Positions 19,171 through 28,681 of a DNA stretch of 33,757 nucleotides are shown in pieces (the first letter of the stretch is position 1; every line of letters starts with the position of its first letter). Under the pieces are notes generated by a model, which ran no database searches, was not told the origin of the DNA, and was given only the letters and a program-made list of their open reading frames with translations. Both the position numbers and the translations under genes were made by a program. The DNA comes from Chara braunii (taxonomy: Eukaryota > Streptophyta > Charophyceae > Charales > Characeae), in the NCBI GenBank assembly GCA_003427395.1, contig BFEA01000058.1, forward strand, positions 1,057,873 through 1,091,629, in the 5' to 3' direction.

Positions 19171-19606
19171 ATTTAAAGAGTGATGATGATGGTGGCGGTC
19201 ATGTCATGATTTGCGATGATTCTTTTCTGCAGTGGATAGCGCCGCCTTGTTGAGAAGATCAGAAGAGCGGTATCGGGAGATACTGGCATCTCCGTTGTAT
19301 GAAGAGGGAGAGGTAACAGACTTATAAATGCACTTGCCTCATCTCTTCTGCCCTCGACCTCTGACACTAGCACTTTTCCAACTGAATCTGATCAAAGATT
19401 GCTTTCAAATACATGCAGGAAAGTCCTACCGTCTTCGCCCGAATAGAATGCTGTGTCATTATTGCTGTGTATTGACTGAGAGTTGCACCAAATACAGCTA
19501 TAGTGACTGGGCGTTCCATCTGGCGGAACACGGTTGCGTGAATGTGCCCTCAGCTCTTCAAACACCGTGTCCATCAGCAATGCTTATAGATAAAGTGCCA
19601 CCACCA

Positions 19607-19672
19607 GTGGCCCTAGCTCAGTTGGTACGCCCACAAACTGTTGAAATACAGACCCAAGTACGAATCCAGATG
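19607..19672 (+). ncRNA. tRNA-like sequence (box A and box B), probable SINE relic
   Basis: TAGCTCAGTTGGTA is an excellent box A (19613-19626), and GTACGAATCC (about 19658-19667) fits box B at normal spacing. The anticodon region TTGAAAT hints at a Phe origin, but stems do not pair well. It resembles the minus-strand tRNA-like at 6951-7030 in both boxes, and the two may share a SINE ancestor. Confidence 0.4.
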
Positions 19673-20400
19673 TGAATAGACAAACAAGATAAAATAATTC
19701 TGAATTAACTGCGGCTGGTCGGTTCTATGATGACATCTCAAGGCCGTCGCCCTGTTTTCTTTTTCCCTTCCAAAAAGAGAAAGTGTGGCCACACAAGCAG
19801 TCTCCGGCTGCGCTAGACAACTCCATGACTGAAGTGCTCATTATGGTCGCGTACAGCCAGGAAAGACCTAGTCTGAGTATGCCCTCAGTACATACTCATA
19901 CATGATGGGGAGGAGTTGCGAGGGAGCTTAAACCGCCCCTGTCTGGGATGGCCTACTTTTTCTCAAAGTGGTGACTACACTACCAGGCCTGGATTCTCCC
20001 CTTCTGGACTGCCAAGATGCCGTATCCTACCTGGCGTCGTCAGGTTCTGAAGGTCAGGTATGGAGGTAGTGGTAGTTCAAACTTTTTAAGGTGGCCATCA
20101 AGCCTTTCCCGTCCCTCCCTTTCCTTCCATCTCATCTGAACAATAATTGTTTTTGTTTTTCACTTTTTTAATAGTGCAAATCACTCTTCAATGCTCCCAG
20201 CTAACATTTTTTTTTTTTTTTTTTTTTTCCCCCTTTGCTTCTGGGAGGTAACATAAGTTTAGCTCCCAGTGGTTCTCAGACAGGTCAAGATGACTCTCCA
20301 TATGAAACTGCCTAAGCTCGACATTATATCTTCCGCACATTATCCAGCGTCTCCAACATCAAGTGCTCTTATCACCCACCCCATTAGATTCTGCAGTCTT
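19673..20400. other. Stretch without a recognisable gene
   Basis: A run of T lies at about 20208-20228. Nothing else could be assigned. Confidence 0.5.
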
Positions 20401-20423
20401 AAAAAAAAAAAAAAAAAAAAAAA
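20401..20423 (+). repeat. Poly-A tract
   Basis: Twenty-three A, directly in front of the two-level tandem repeat. Confidence 0.9.
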
Positions 20424-20437
20424 TTACCCGCCAGTTT

Positions 20438-21057
20438 GTCGCCATCTGCTTGTGCCTATGCCCTTTTCCATTCAGTGTCTTTCTCAGGCAAGCGTTGCAG
20501 GTGACGATTCTGTCTCTTCCCTCTTTCTCAGGCAAGCACTGCAGGTGATGATGATGTTTGTTCCCTCTTTCTCAGGCAAGTAGTGCAGGTCATGATGAAT
20601 CTTCCCTCTTTTGTAGGCAAGTAGTGCAGGTGATGATGGATCTTTCCTCTCTCTCAGGCTAGATTGGTGGTGGTGACGATCGCTCTTCCAACATAGCCAC
20701 AGTGAGCACCAAGTAAAAAAACTCTTGATCTGCATATACTGGGGGAGTGTGTCGCCATCTGCTTGTGCGTCCGCCCTCCTTCGCTAAGTGCCTTTCTCAG
20801 GCAAGTGTTGCAGCTGATGATGACGTCTCTTCCCTCTTTCTCAGGGAAGCACTGCGGGTGATGATGATGTCTGTTCCCACTTTCTCAGGCAAGTAGTGCA
20901 GGTGATGATGAATCTGCCCTCTTTCGCAGGCAAGTATTGCAGTTGATGATGGACCTTTACTCTCTCTCAGGCAAGAATGGTGGAGGTGATGATCGCTCAT
21001 CTACCATAGCCACAGTGAGCACCAAGTCAAAAAACTCTTGATCTGCATATACTGGGG
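20438..21057 (+). repeat. Higher-order tandem repeat: two 313-bp units of ~43-bp subunits
   Basis: Large units run 20438-20750 and 20751-21057; each begins GTCGCCATCTGCTTGTGC and ends AACTCTTGATCTGCATATAC. Within each, about five subunits of 40-46 bp repeat CTCTTTCTCAGGCAAG followed by (T/C)AGTGCAGGTGATGATG. Each subunit looks like a pyrimidine tract with CAG, about 13 bp, then CAG/GTGATG. The minus strand is open across both units and would encode repeats such as LRKREET, but subunit lengths are not always multiples of three. Confidence 0.8.
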
Positions 21058-23076
21058 CACCCGCCGAACCCAAGAGAAGGATTTCTGTGCCCTGGAAAAG
21101 AACGAACCAAAGCGTTCTAGCAACATTTGAACCCAACGTCTGTTACTGGGTCACTCAATGAACCCTGTTGCCAACGCTCGCTCCATGCCCCTCTAATAGC
21201 TTGACGATCGCCTACTCTTTTGCTCTCAGGCATAGTTCTCCTTCCCATGGAATGCTTAGGCAAGCAGATGCCTTCCTTGCGATCTGAGTACTTACAACCC
21301 GTTTTGCCCCACTTGCTTGCTAGGATCTACCCTCCTCCTTCTCTCCCCATACCTCCCCACCCAGAACGGATCAGGTTTGACGGGTGCATCGCCTCATACT
21401 CTTAACTCATCTTGTGCTGTTTGTTTTGCATTCCTGCCTATTTCTTCACTCTCTCTTGAGTTCTGGCACTCTCTCAAGAGACCCCATTTATGGGAGTGCT
21501 CCCTGATCTTTCCTCTTCCTAGGGCAGGGATTCATCCTCAAGTATTCCTCTGAAGGATACTCCCTCTCGGAAGGCTCTCCTCTCAGGTTCTCATAGGATG
21601 TCAGCCTGGACCCTCTTCCTTTTTTTTTTCCTTTCAACCCAAAACACACAAGCCCCTTCTATTCTGGGGGGTGTCAGTCCGGTTGCTTATTACCGGCAAG
21701 CAAGAGTACAAGAAACAACAAGAGAAGCAAAAGTAAAAGAAGACTCAGCCATACCATGAGTCGCCTACTCAAGGGGGGGGCGGCCACGAGCCGACCTCCC
21801 CCCATACCGTAGCCTTCCTGGCAGACTTCTGCTGGCTGGGAAGCTTACTGGCAGCACCCAGTCACGCAGCAGAAGAGTCTTCAAGGCGCGGGGGACGCCC
21901 TCCTAACAGCCTCTCAGGCCGCAAAACCCAAACTTGCTCACAGCTATTCGAACAACGCAAAGACCACCAAAATCAAGTAGCACCAAATACCACTAGTACT
22001 AGCCTCCTCCTTCCTACATATGAAGTCTTCCTAATCTTACTCCTAGTGTTTCCCCTAGTCTTTCCTCTGTCGCCCTCCAGTATTTGCCGTCCGCCCTACC
22101 CAAACTCTCAGTACCCTATTTATCCTGCCTTGCATTCCGTAGTAGTAATCTCCAGCTTGTACGACAAAGTAGCCTGCACCCTCTTCCATCTGCATATATT
22201 TTTTTCTTTCGTTGTTTTAATAAGCATTTGTATGGGGCTAGGCCCTAACATTACTGTAGTCACCGGGATTCAAATATCAACAGTAACATGTGTTGTGCCA
22301 TTCAGCCGGCAGGTGCGAATCTCAGTCTGCATTCGCTTTTCAACTACTGCCTGTCCTGGCTCTCCATCCACTTTTGTCAATGTTTTTTCCGACGTTTCCA
22401 CACACCTTGCCATCATTTAACACGTCCATAACAGAGCTCGCAGGGCTGTGATCTTCGCAGTGGACCTTGTCTGACTCGCGTGCAATGCAGGCCAGGGTTA
22501 GGCCAGGGTTGGGGGTTTGCATGAATGTGAAAAAGCCAGGCATATCTGGTCTTCTGTTGTGGTTCGTAATGCAGCGATTTTTGTGTTGCTGTGAACACTG
22601 CAGCGTTTTTTGTGTTGCTCTCAACACTGCAACTTCGGCTTGCGAAGGGGTTGAGAGTCGTAGGGACATAGTTTTAGGAAGCGTAGGAATAAAGACAATG
22701 GTCGCAAATGGTTCAGGGTTGAGGGTTTAAGGTTTAGGGATTAGCTTGGTACGATATACTTAGCAATGGAAGCCTGTGGTGAAATTATGGTCATGACTGC
22801 TGTGTGCAGGTTCGGGAGTTTGTTGTCTGTGCGCGGTTCAAGAAAGATGAGACGAGAGGAGGTGTTTCTGTGAGCAAACAATCTCCTTCACAAGACCGTC
22901 TAGATGATTGGCTTCCAATTGCTGAGCTGGCGCTAGTCTCTGACGAAGAAGCGGCAGTCGCAGTGCCAAAGGTTTTGCCCTTTCTTTGCAGGTGCGCTTC
23001 TCTCTACGCTCGGTTATCTTCTTCTTCTTCTTCTTCTCCTCTTGCCCGTCAAAAGTATTCACTGTATCCTAGCTAG
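21058..23076. other. Stretch without a recognisable gene
   Basis: Small duplications occur, for example GCGTTTTTTGTGTTGCTNTNAACACTGCA-type units at about 22570-22632 (written here with N where copies differ) and a telomere-like GGGTTTAAGGTTTAGGG at about 22722-22739. Open frames exist, but none has a recognisable domain or convincing coding signal. Confidence 0.5.
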
Positions 23077-23187
23077 GTTGCTGGGTTTAGCGTACTGGGT
23101 TCGTACCCCAGGGTACTGGGTTTGTAACCCTAGGCACTTGATTTCTAACCCAGTGTACTTGGGTTGTACATTAGGTTAGTGGGTTGT
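23077..23187 (+). repeat. Degenerate ~22-bp tandem repeat with T-arm-like hairpin
   Basis: About five units of GTACTGGGTTNGTANCCC type. One unit, CTGGGTTCGTACCCCAG, is identical in form to a tRNA T-arm (5-bp stem, 7-nt loop). Later units decay. Confidence 0.6.
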
Positions 23188-23534
23188 GGTGGCGCATAGT
23201 TGTTTTCTGTCAAGATGATGCGCGCAGGTCAATCCTGTCTCAAAATCCGAATTTGTGAAAAAGGGTCAACAAATTATCTGGCGTATGGATGCAGGTCAAG
23301 CCTGTCTCAAAGTCCGATGTGTAAACATACTAAGAAAAGGTCTTGGGAAATATATGGTGTGTTGCCATCTATGATGAGAATGTGAATGGATGAGGGAGCC
23401 TAGATCCAGACTTGTTTCAGAAAACTGTGCTTGGAGCTAAGATGGTGGTTTCAGGGTTTAACAGGGATCTCAAGTGGTTTCCAGGGGGTCTAAATAAAAA
23501 CAGTTTTCAGGACTTGCTGTTAAGATAAACGAAG

Positions 23535-23618
23535 TGGAAAACACCCTTCTGGTGACCTTTGACACACATATCCCCTGATAACAGAAAACACCCTTCTGGC
23601 CATCCTTGACACGCATTA
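23535..23618 (+). repeat. Short tandem duplication
   Basis: GAAAACACCCTTCTGG followed by a C/G..TTGACAC.CAT segment occurs at about 23537 and 23584. Confidence 0.6.
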
Positions 23619-23619
23619 G

Positions 23620-23690
23620 CGTGCCCATGTGACTGAGAAGTATGTACATTTAACTCCAAGTAAATGGATCGTAAGTTCAAATCCTGATGG
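23620..23690 (+). ncRNA. tRNA-like remnant
   Basis: A weak box A (TGTGACTGAGAAGTATG), an anticodon-like stem CATTTA/TAAATG around ACTCCAAG, and a good box B (GTTCAAATCC, about 23672) lie in tRNA order. The T stem barely pairs. Decayed tRNA or SINE is the likely origin. Confidence 0.3.
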
Positions 23691-23740
23691 AATCAGATGA
23701 ATACAATAATGTTAGTGGCTACCCCTCTTAAATTTAAAAG

Positions 23741-24098
23741 CATGTGCCCCCTTTTTTTCAGTTTACAATGGCCCAGTGATGGGTAGTGTAAAAGGAAGTT
23801 TGAGTGCTGCTGCACTTAGCTGCCAAAGGAACGCAGGGGCAGAAGGGGAGTGCCGCTGGTGTTATTGCGAGTTGATCATGGTACTTTGTGTTCTGATATT
23901 AAAGCACTGTAGTATCATGTGCCCCCTTGTTTTCAGCTCATAGAACATGTGCCCAGTGATGGGTAGTGTAAAAGGAAGTTTGAGTGCTGCTGCACTTAGC
24001 TGCCGAAGGAATGCAGGGGCAGAAGGGGAGTGCCGCTGGTGTTATTGCGAGTTGATCATGGTACTTTGTGTCTGATATTCAAGCACTGTAGTATCATG
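23741..24098 (+). repeat. Tandem duplication of a ~180-bp unit
   Basis: Copies at about 23741-23919 and 23916-24098 are nearly identical from CCCAGTGATGGGTAGTG through to GCACTGTAGTATCATG, differing by a handful of substitutions and a short indel. The unit has no long open frame. Confidence 0.85.
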
Positions 24099-25265
24099 AT
24101 CTTGCTATATGTACTGTGGGGGTTAGCACAGCTAAACCAACTGGGTGGGGGCCAGCTCAAATATACAGCACTGGGCCTTGAAGACGTTGAATGAGAGAAC
24201 GAAAACTGCTGCAGAGAGAAAGAAGCCCAATGGGCTCAAGAGAATCAAGGTCAAACTGAGACAAATCAATGGAAGAAGCCAGAGTTTTGGCACTGATGGA
24301 TCAGAAGAATCTGCGTTTGTCGCAACAAGGGCCAAACTCGGAGCAGGATGAGAAGACGAAACAGGTCCCTGAGCTGCACTCTGCAGCGAAAGCAAGTCTG
24401 CACCAATGCATGAAATAGTTGGTTCCAATAGGAAGGCAAACATACCTGGATCAGTTTGTGTGTGTGTGTGTGTTAAACAATCACCACAACAACCCGTTCT
24501 TCCCCTGGATGTATATGTATCATATTAGAAGCAGTCTTACCATGTGATGTGTGAACGTGATAATCATGTTTCACGGAAAGGGTTGTTTCACTGTCATAGT
24601 GTGAGTGGTTCAAGGCCTCCCACATCCGTGGACTTGATCGCAGAATGCGTACACACCCATTTGCCTTTCAGCACACTTGCACTCTGTGCGTGTGTGTTTT
24701 AGAAGTTCACCACAACAGCCCCTGTTCCACCCATATGAGTAGATCCAAAATCGATGCAGCTTTACCTCTATTGCCGACAACGAAGCACACTTTCCATGAG
24801 TCGTTCCAACAGTGAAACATTTTACCTCTATAGCAAGCACCATGGCGTAGAATAGATCCGTTATATCCATTTCTTGGCTTTCTTTGGGTACCCCCCTTCT
24901 TCTTTTTTTATTCTTATATAAAACTAGGATATATTCTTCTATTAAATCACCAGTACCTCGCCCAGCTAAAGAAAAAGCTCGTGACCGTTGACGCGCCGCA
25001 ACTTTCGGGGGTCAGGGGAGGGGAACGCCTGACAGTACCTCATTCAGGAGGCTGGTCACTACAGGGTCGGGCACTTCGTTTGCAAAAAACAAAAAACAAC
25101 AAGAAGTACCAGCGCGGCTTTGCCTGCGCCGAAAAGGAGTATGTCAGGGAAGAAATTATTGGATGTCCTAAATACGTTTATTTGGACCTCTGTATATTGA
25201 ACGGTTAACCTAAGTGGCGGGAGGAATTGGTTTATTTGCACGTGGTTAGGGTTGATTTAATTGAT
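24099..25265. other. Stretch without a recognisable gene
   Basis: It contains a (GT)n run at about 24457-24473 and two diverged copies of a segment with TCACCACAACA.CCC (about 24479 and 24707). One plus frame near 24200 reads EKEAQWAQENQ before a stop, but I cannot assign it. Confidence 0.45.
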
Positions 25266-25273
25266 GTGAAATC

Positions 25274-25341
25274 CTACGTAGCACCGTGTTCGCGTTGGGA
25301 GGCGAACGCGAACAAGCGCCCAAAATCCTCCGAACGTGAAC

Positions 25342-25375
<34 letters not shown>

Positions 25376-25652
25376 CAAAAAAAAAAAAAAAAAAAAAAAA
25401 AACCCTCCAAAAAATCGGGAAAAAAAAATGTTATGTAAAACAACAATACAAGAAACTTTTGCCTTGGAGTCATGTTCAAATTCGTAGCCAATCATGAGTT
25501 AAAAATCAAAAATCGAAAACAAAATTAATTTTTATTTATTTATTTTTTTTACGAAAAAAAATTACGTTCGCCCGAACATGTTCGCGACCTGTTCGCGCGA
25601 ACACGTTCGCGCGAACGTGAAGGGGTGCGAACACGTTCGCCGTGCTACACAG
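25274..25652. mobile_element. 379-bp hAT-like non-autonomous element
   Basis: Perfect 8-bp direct repeats GTGAAATC flank it at 25266-25273 and 25653-25660. The ends are imperfect inverted repeats: CTACGTAGCACCG at the left and, read from the other side, CTGTGTAGCACGG. Eight-base duplications are the hallmark of the hAT superfamily. Inside are two poly-A tracts (25345-25372 and 25377-25402) and clustered GTTCGC/GCGAAC words: a 10-bp-stem hairpin at about 25290-25313, and two perfect GTTCGCGCGAAC palindromes at 25591-25602 and 25605-25616. There is no coding capacity. Confidence 0.75.
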
Positions 25653-25882
25653 GTGAAATCATTGGAATGTGTGAAATTTAGGAATGAGGGGAGTGACGGA
25701 AGGGGGGTATCTGAAATGCGTTTATTTAAGGTTTGAGACAAAAAAGGGGAAAAAATAAATAAATAAATTATGTTGTAAGAAGCATCTAAGAGATAGGTGA
25801 AACACCGGAATGTCTAATGCGAACTGAAGTTCTAAGGCAGATATCCTGAGATGAACAAAATGAATTCATTCTGAGTTGCTTG

Positions 25883-26730
25883 TGCAAGGAAGATGAGCAT
25901 TAGCGAACTCCATCAATCAAACAGCATCATACATATGAGTCCAGATAGTCTTGACCTCGAACCAACAGGAGAAATGCATCACGAGATTCACCAAATAAGA
26001 ACACACCAATAGTTCGTAATTGACAATGCTGAAATAGTCTCTCATCATCATAAACGAAGAACAAGAGTTGATGTCCTATTGGCTCTCGGCGCCTAGACTA
26101 CATGTGGCAGATCCTATCTAGCCTAATACTACAATGCCGATGTTGACAACAACAGCTTCCTGAAGTACGAGCATACAGCGGACAATGCCGCACGCTTCCA
26201 GCACCAGGTATGTCTCTCGCAACACTCACAACCCTGATCCACACCACACAGATGCCACTAGCACCCAAGGACCACCCTGCGCCACACCCAGCTCACAGCG
26301 GAGCAGCTCGGCTATGGATGCCCGCTCCTTCATGCTTGCTGGTGAGAGCGTGAGTGCCAGCCAGCCAGCAAATAGCGCAGCAACGCTCGCACAGCATGCA
26401 GCCAGCACCCGAATGTAGGCCCCGGTAGGCACAGGCCCAAACCTCACACGCAGGCCCAGGGCCTGATGGTTGCATGTGCCCAACTGCCCTTGGCCTGCTC
26501 ACGGCCTTTCCCCCGCGTCTGGCCCAGGTCCCCATTCAGATACATTTGCAAAATATGGCCTAGGCCTGGGCGTCTTCAACCAACTGGCGCAGCGCAACTG
26601 TCTGAATTTCACCAGTTGCGGGGTACCCTGAAAATCGAGGCCCTGAGGGTCTGTCGCGCCTGCCTTCGCTTAGGGCGGCCGACATGCTGCAAAAAGGGCC
26701 CCGAAGGGGCTGAGCGGGCGTAGCCTCGCA
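25883..26730 (-). repeat. 3' LTR of the chromovirus (848 bp)
   Basis: The plus-strand left edge, TGCAAGGAAGATGAGC, is repeated exactly at 33670, and the first 86 bases of the two LTRs are identical. The right edge, GTAGCCTCGCA, adjoins the polypurine tract, which fixes the length at about 848 bp. On the element strand the LTR runs TGCGAGG to CTTGCA. I could not assign promoter elements with confidence. Confidence 0.85.
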
Positions 26731-26741
26731 TTCCCTCCTCC
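26731..26741 (-). other. Polypurine tract
   Basis: GGAGGAGGGAA on the minus strand immediately precedes the 3' LTR. It would prime plus-strand DNA synthesis. Confidence 0.8.
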
Positions 26742-26839
26742 ATATCTTCGTTAGTCCTCTGAGAAGATCAATCCTGAGCCATCTGGCGCTTTCCTTTCAA
26801 TACATCCTTCTCATAGCGGGCAACGATTTGAGGAGCGGT

Positions 26840-28681
26840 CTACATCAATTCCTCCCGAGTAAACCAGCGGTCCTCCTTCGGATCTGTGTGATGTCTGAAG
26901 TGGACACGAAACTGCAGCTTTGTCTTTGGAGGACGTCCCCTTCCCGGAGGCTTCTGAACAGGCATCTCCCTGTGGTCGACGATATCATCGATGTCGACTT
27001 CTCCGTCCATCGTTGGGGGCAGCATTGATCGACGAGAGGGAAACTGATCAGTTTCCTTGGCCGCAGCGAGCTTAGAGGCGTGAAAGACTGGGTAAGTTCT
27101 GAGATGACCAGGGATATGGATGACATAAGATGGACCATCAGGATCTGTCCCTATGACGTCTAAAACTTCCCAAGGTCCAAAGTACTGAGGCATGAGTTTG
27201 CGGGATATCCCGAACTCCTGTCCTAGTTCTGAAGACTTGACCCAGACACTGTCCCCAACCTGAACTGTAGAAGGGCGGCGGTGTTTATTCTCAGATTCTA
27301 TCATTGCTGCCTGCGCCTTCTGCATGTGCTCTACAGCCTCCTGCGTTTTCTGTTCGTAACGACAAGAGAACTCCAAAGTGCCCGGTGTAACAGTTGGCTG
27401 GTTATCAGGAAGTAGGAAGTCTAAAGGCAGTCTAGGCCTAAAGGTAAGATGTAGACTGTCAGGACTTACCCCGGTAGCGCTGTGTACAACGTTATTGTAC
27501 AGACTGGCAACAAGAGCAAGCTTCTCGTCCCAGTCCACCTGATTGGCCTTAATGTAATGCCTCAACAGGTGTTGAACAGCGCGGTTCATCTGTTCAGCCT
27601 GGCCGTTTGCTTCTGGATGGTTTCCAGAAGTCATTTGCAGTTGAGTTCCCTGTTCAGCTACAGCGGCCTTCCATAACTCACTTGTAAATCTGACATCCCT
27701 GTCACTTACAATAGACTTAGGCAATCCAAAATCCCTCACCGAGTTCTCCTTGAACAACTTGATTACATACTCGGTCTTCGCTGTTTCCGGCATGGCTATT
27801 AATCTAGCATACTTACTAAACCTATCCACGATGACGAAGATCTGCCTCATCCCACTCTTGCTGGTGAGTAGTGTATCCATGAAGTCCATGGACAAGCTTT
27901 CACCCGGCCTTTCCGGAATCGGAAGGGGCTTGAGTAGCCCAAGAGGAGCCTGAGTACGGGGCTTGTCTCGTTGGCAAACTTGACAAGTTTCCACGTACAG
28001 CTTAGCATCTTTTAACATCGTGGGCCACCAGAACCTTTGCAGCAAATTGGCTGCGGTCTTCTTGTACCCAAAATGGCCGGTGGCGTCGTGACATTCGCCT
28101 AAAAACAAACTACGCAAAGACTCTTTATTAGGGACACACAAACGTTTATTCCCTTCCTTCTCGAGAAACAGCAAGCCATTGACCAACTCAAACTCGGCTG
28201 AAGTTTGTTTATCCTTCGCCTCGAGTCTGTGTATGATCTCAGCCATAAACTGGTCCTCTCGATAGGCTTCCACCAAGGATCGAGTGACATCATCCGTAAG
28301 ATCGTACTCAGTAATCAGCGCACCTGAGAAGTCAGGTCTATGCGACAAGGCATCAGCAACCTTGTTGTACTCACCCTTAATGTACTGAGGGTCAAAGTCA
28401 TACTGCTCAATGACTTCTATCCAACGCTTCAATGCGTCAGAGAGTACAGGCTGAGTTCTCATCCATCTCAAGGTCTGATGATCAGCCCTGAGGATGAAGA
28501 ACCTCCCAAGGAGATGGTGTCTCCAATGGGTCAGCGCCTTGAACAACGCATAGAGTTCTTTCTCATAGGTGGACTTAGCCAACTTCTGAGACAACATTTT
28601 CTTGGACATGTACTCAACAGGCCTCAACTTTGGCCCCTCCTGCTGCGCAAGCACGACGCTAATGCCATATTCGCTTAACAT
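26840..28681 (-). CDS. pol: Chromovirus pol, part 3: RNase H, integrase, chromodomain-like tail
   Basis: Open for 613 codons. Residues 1-118 are RNase H (SEYGISVVLAQQ, LRADHQTL, ADALSHRP); its first catalytic aspartate lies upstream of the frameshift. An HHCC zinc finger spans H198, H203, C233 and C236. The integrase core shows D266 (SMDFMD), D327 (VSDRDVRF) and E363 (GQAEQMN), giving the expected 35 residues between the last two. A GPWEVLDVIG SH3-like segment lies near 520. Residues 552-613 align in form with a chromodomain (DIDDIVDHR, then FRVHFRHHTD, then RWFTREEL), but the WKGY cage segment reads FRHH. The frame enters without its own start, because it is the downstream part of a frameshifted polyprotein. 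Integrase joins element DNA to the host, and the tail probably guides target choice. Confidence 0.92.
   Translation of the reverse strand: MLSEYGISVVLAQQEGPKLRPVEYMSKKMLSQKLAKSTYEKELYALFKALTHWRHHLLGRFFILRADHQTLRWMRTQPVLSDALKRWIEVIEQYDFDPQYIKGEYNKVADALSHRPDFSGALITEYDLTDDVTRSLVEAYREDQFMAEIIHRLEAKDKQTSAEFELVNGLLFLEKEGNKRLCVPNKESLRSLFLGECHDATGHFGYKKTAANLLQRFWWPTMLKDAKLYVETCQVCQRDKPRTQAPLGLLKPLPIPERPGESLSMDFMDTLLTSKSGMRQIFVIVDRFSKYARLIAMPETAKTEYVIKLFKENSVRDFGLPKSIVSDRDVRFTSELWKAAVAEQGTQLQMTSGNHPEANGQAEQMNRAVQHLLRHYIKANQVDWDEKLALVASLYNNVVHSATGVSPDSLHLTFRPRLPLDFLLPDNQPTVTPGTLEFSCRYEQKTQEAVEHMQKAQAAMIESENKHRRPSTVQVGDSVWVKSSELGQEFGISRKLMPQYFGPWEVLDVIGTDPDGPSYVIHIPGHLRTYPVFHASKLAAAKETDQFPSRRSMLPPTMDGEVDIDDIVDHREMPVQKPPGRGRPPKTKLQFRVHFRHHTDPKEDRWFTREELM

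Noticed and set aside
20438-21057. CRISPR-like regularly spaced repeats
   Set aside because: Subunits are contiguous with no unique spacers, vary in length, and sit in eukaryotic DNA.
22720-22742. Interstitial telomere array
   Set aside because: Only about two imperfect TTTAGGG-like words; too short to claim.
24145-24351. Lysine-rich 68-codon frame as a host gene
   Set aside because: Short, no recognisable domain, and a competing frame looks equally coding-like before a stop.
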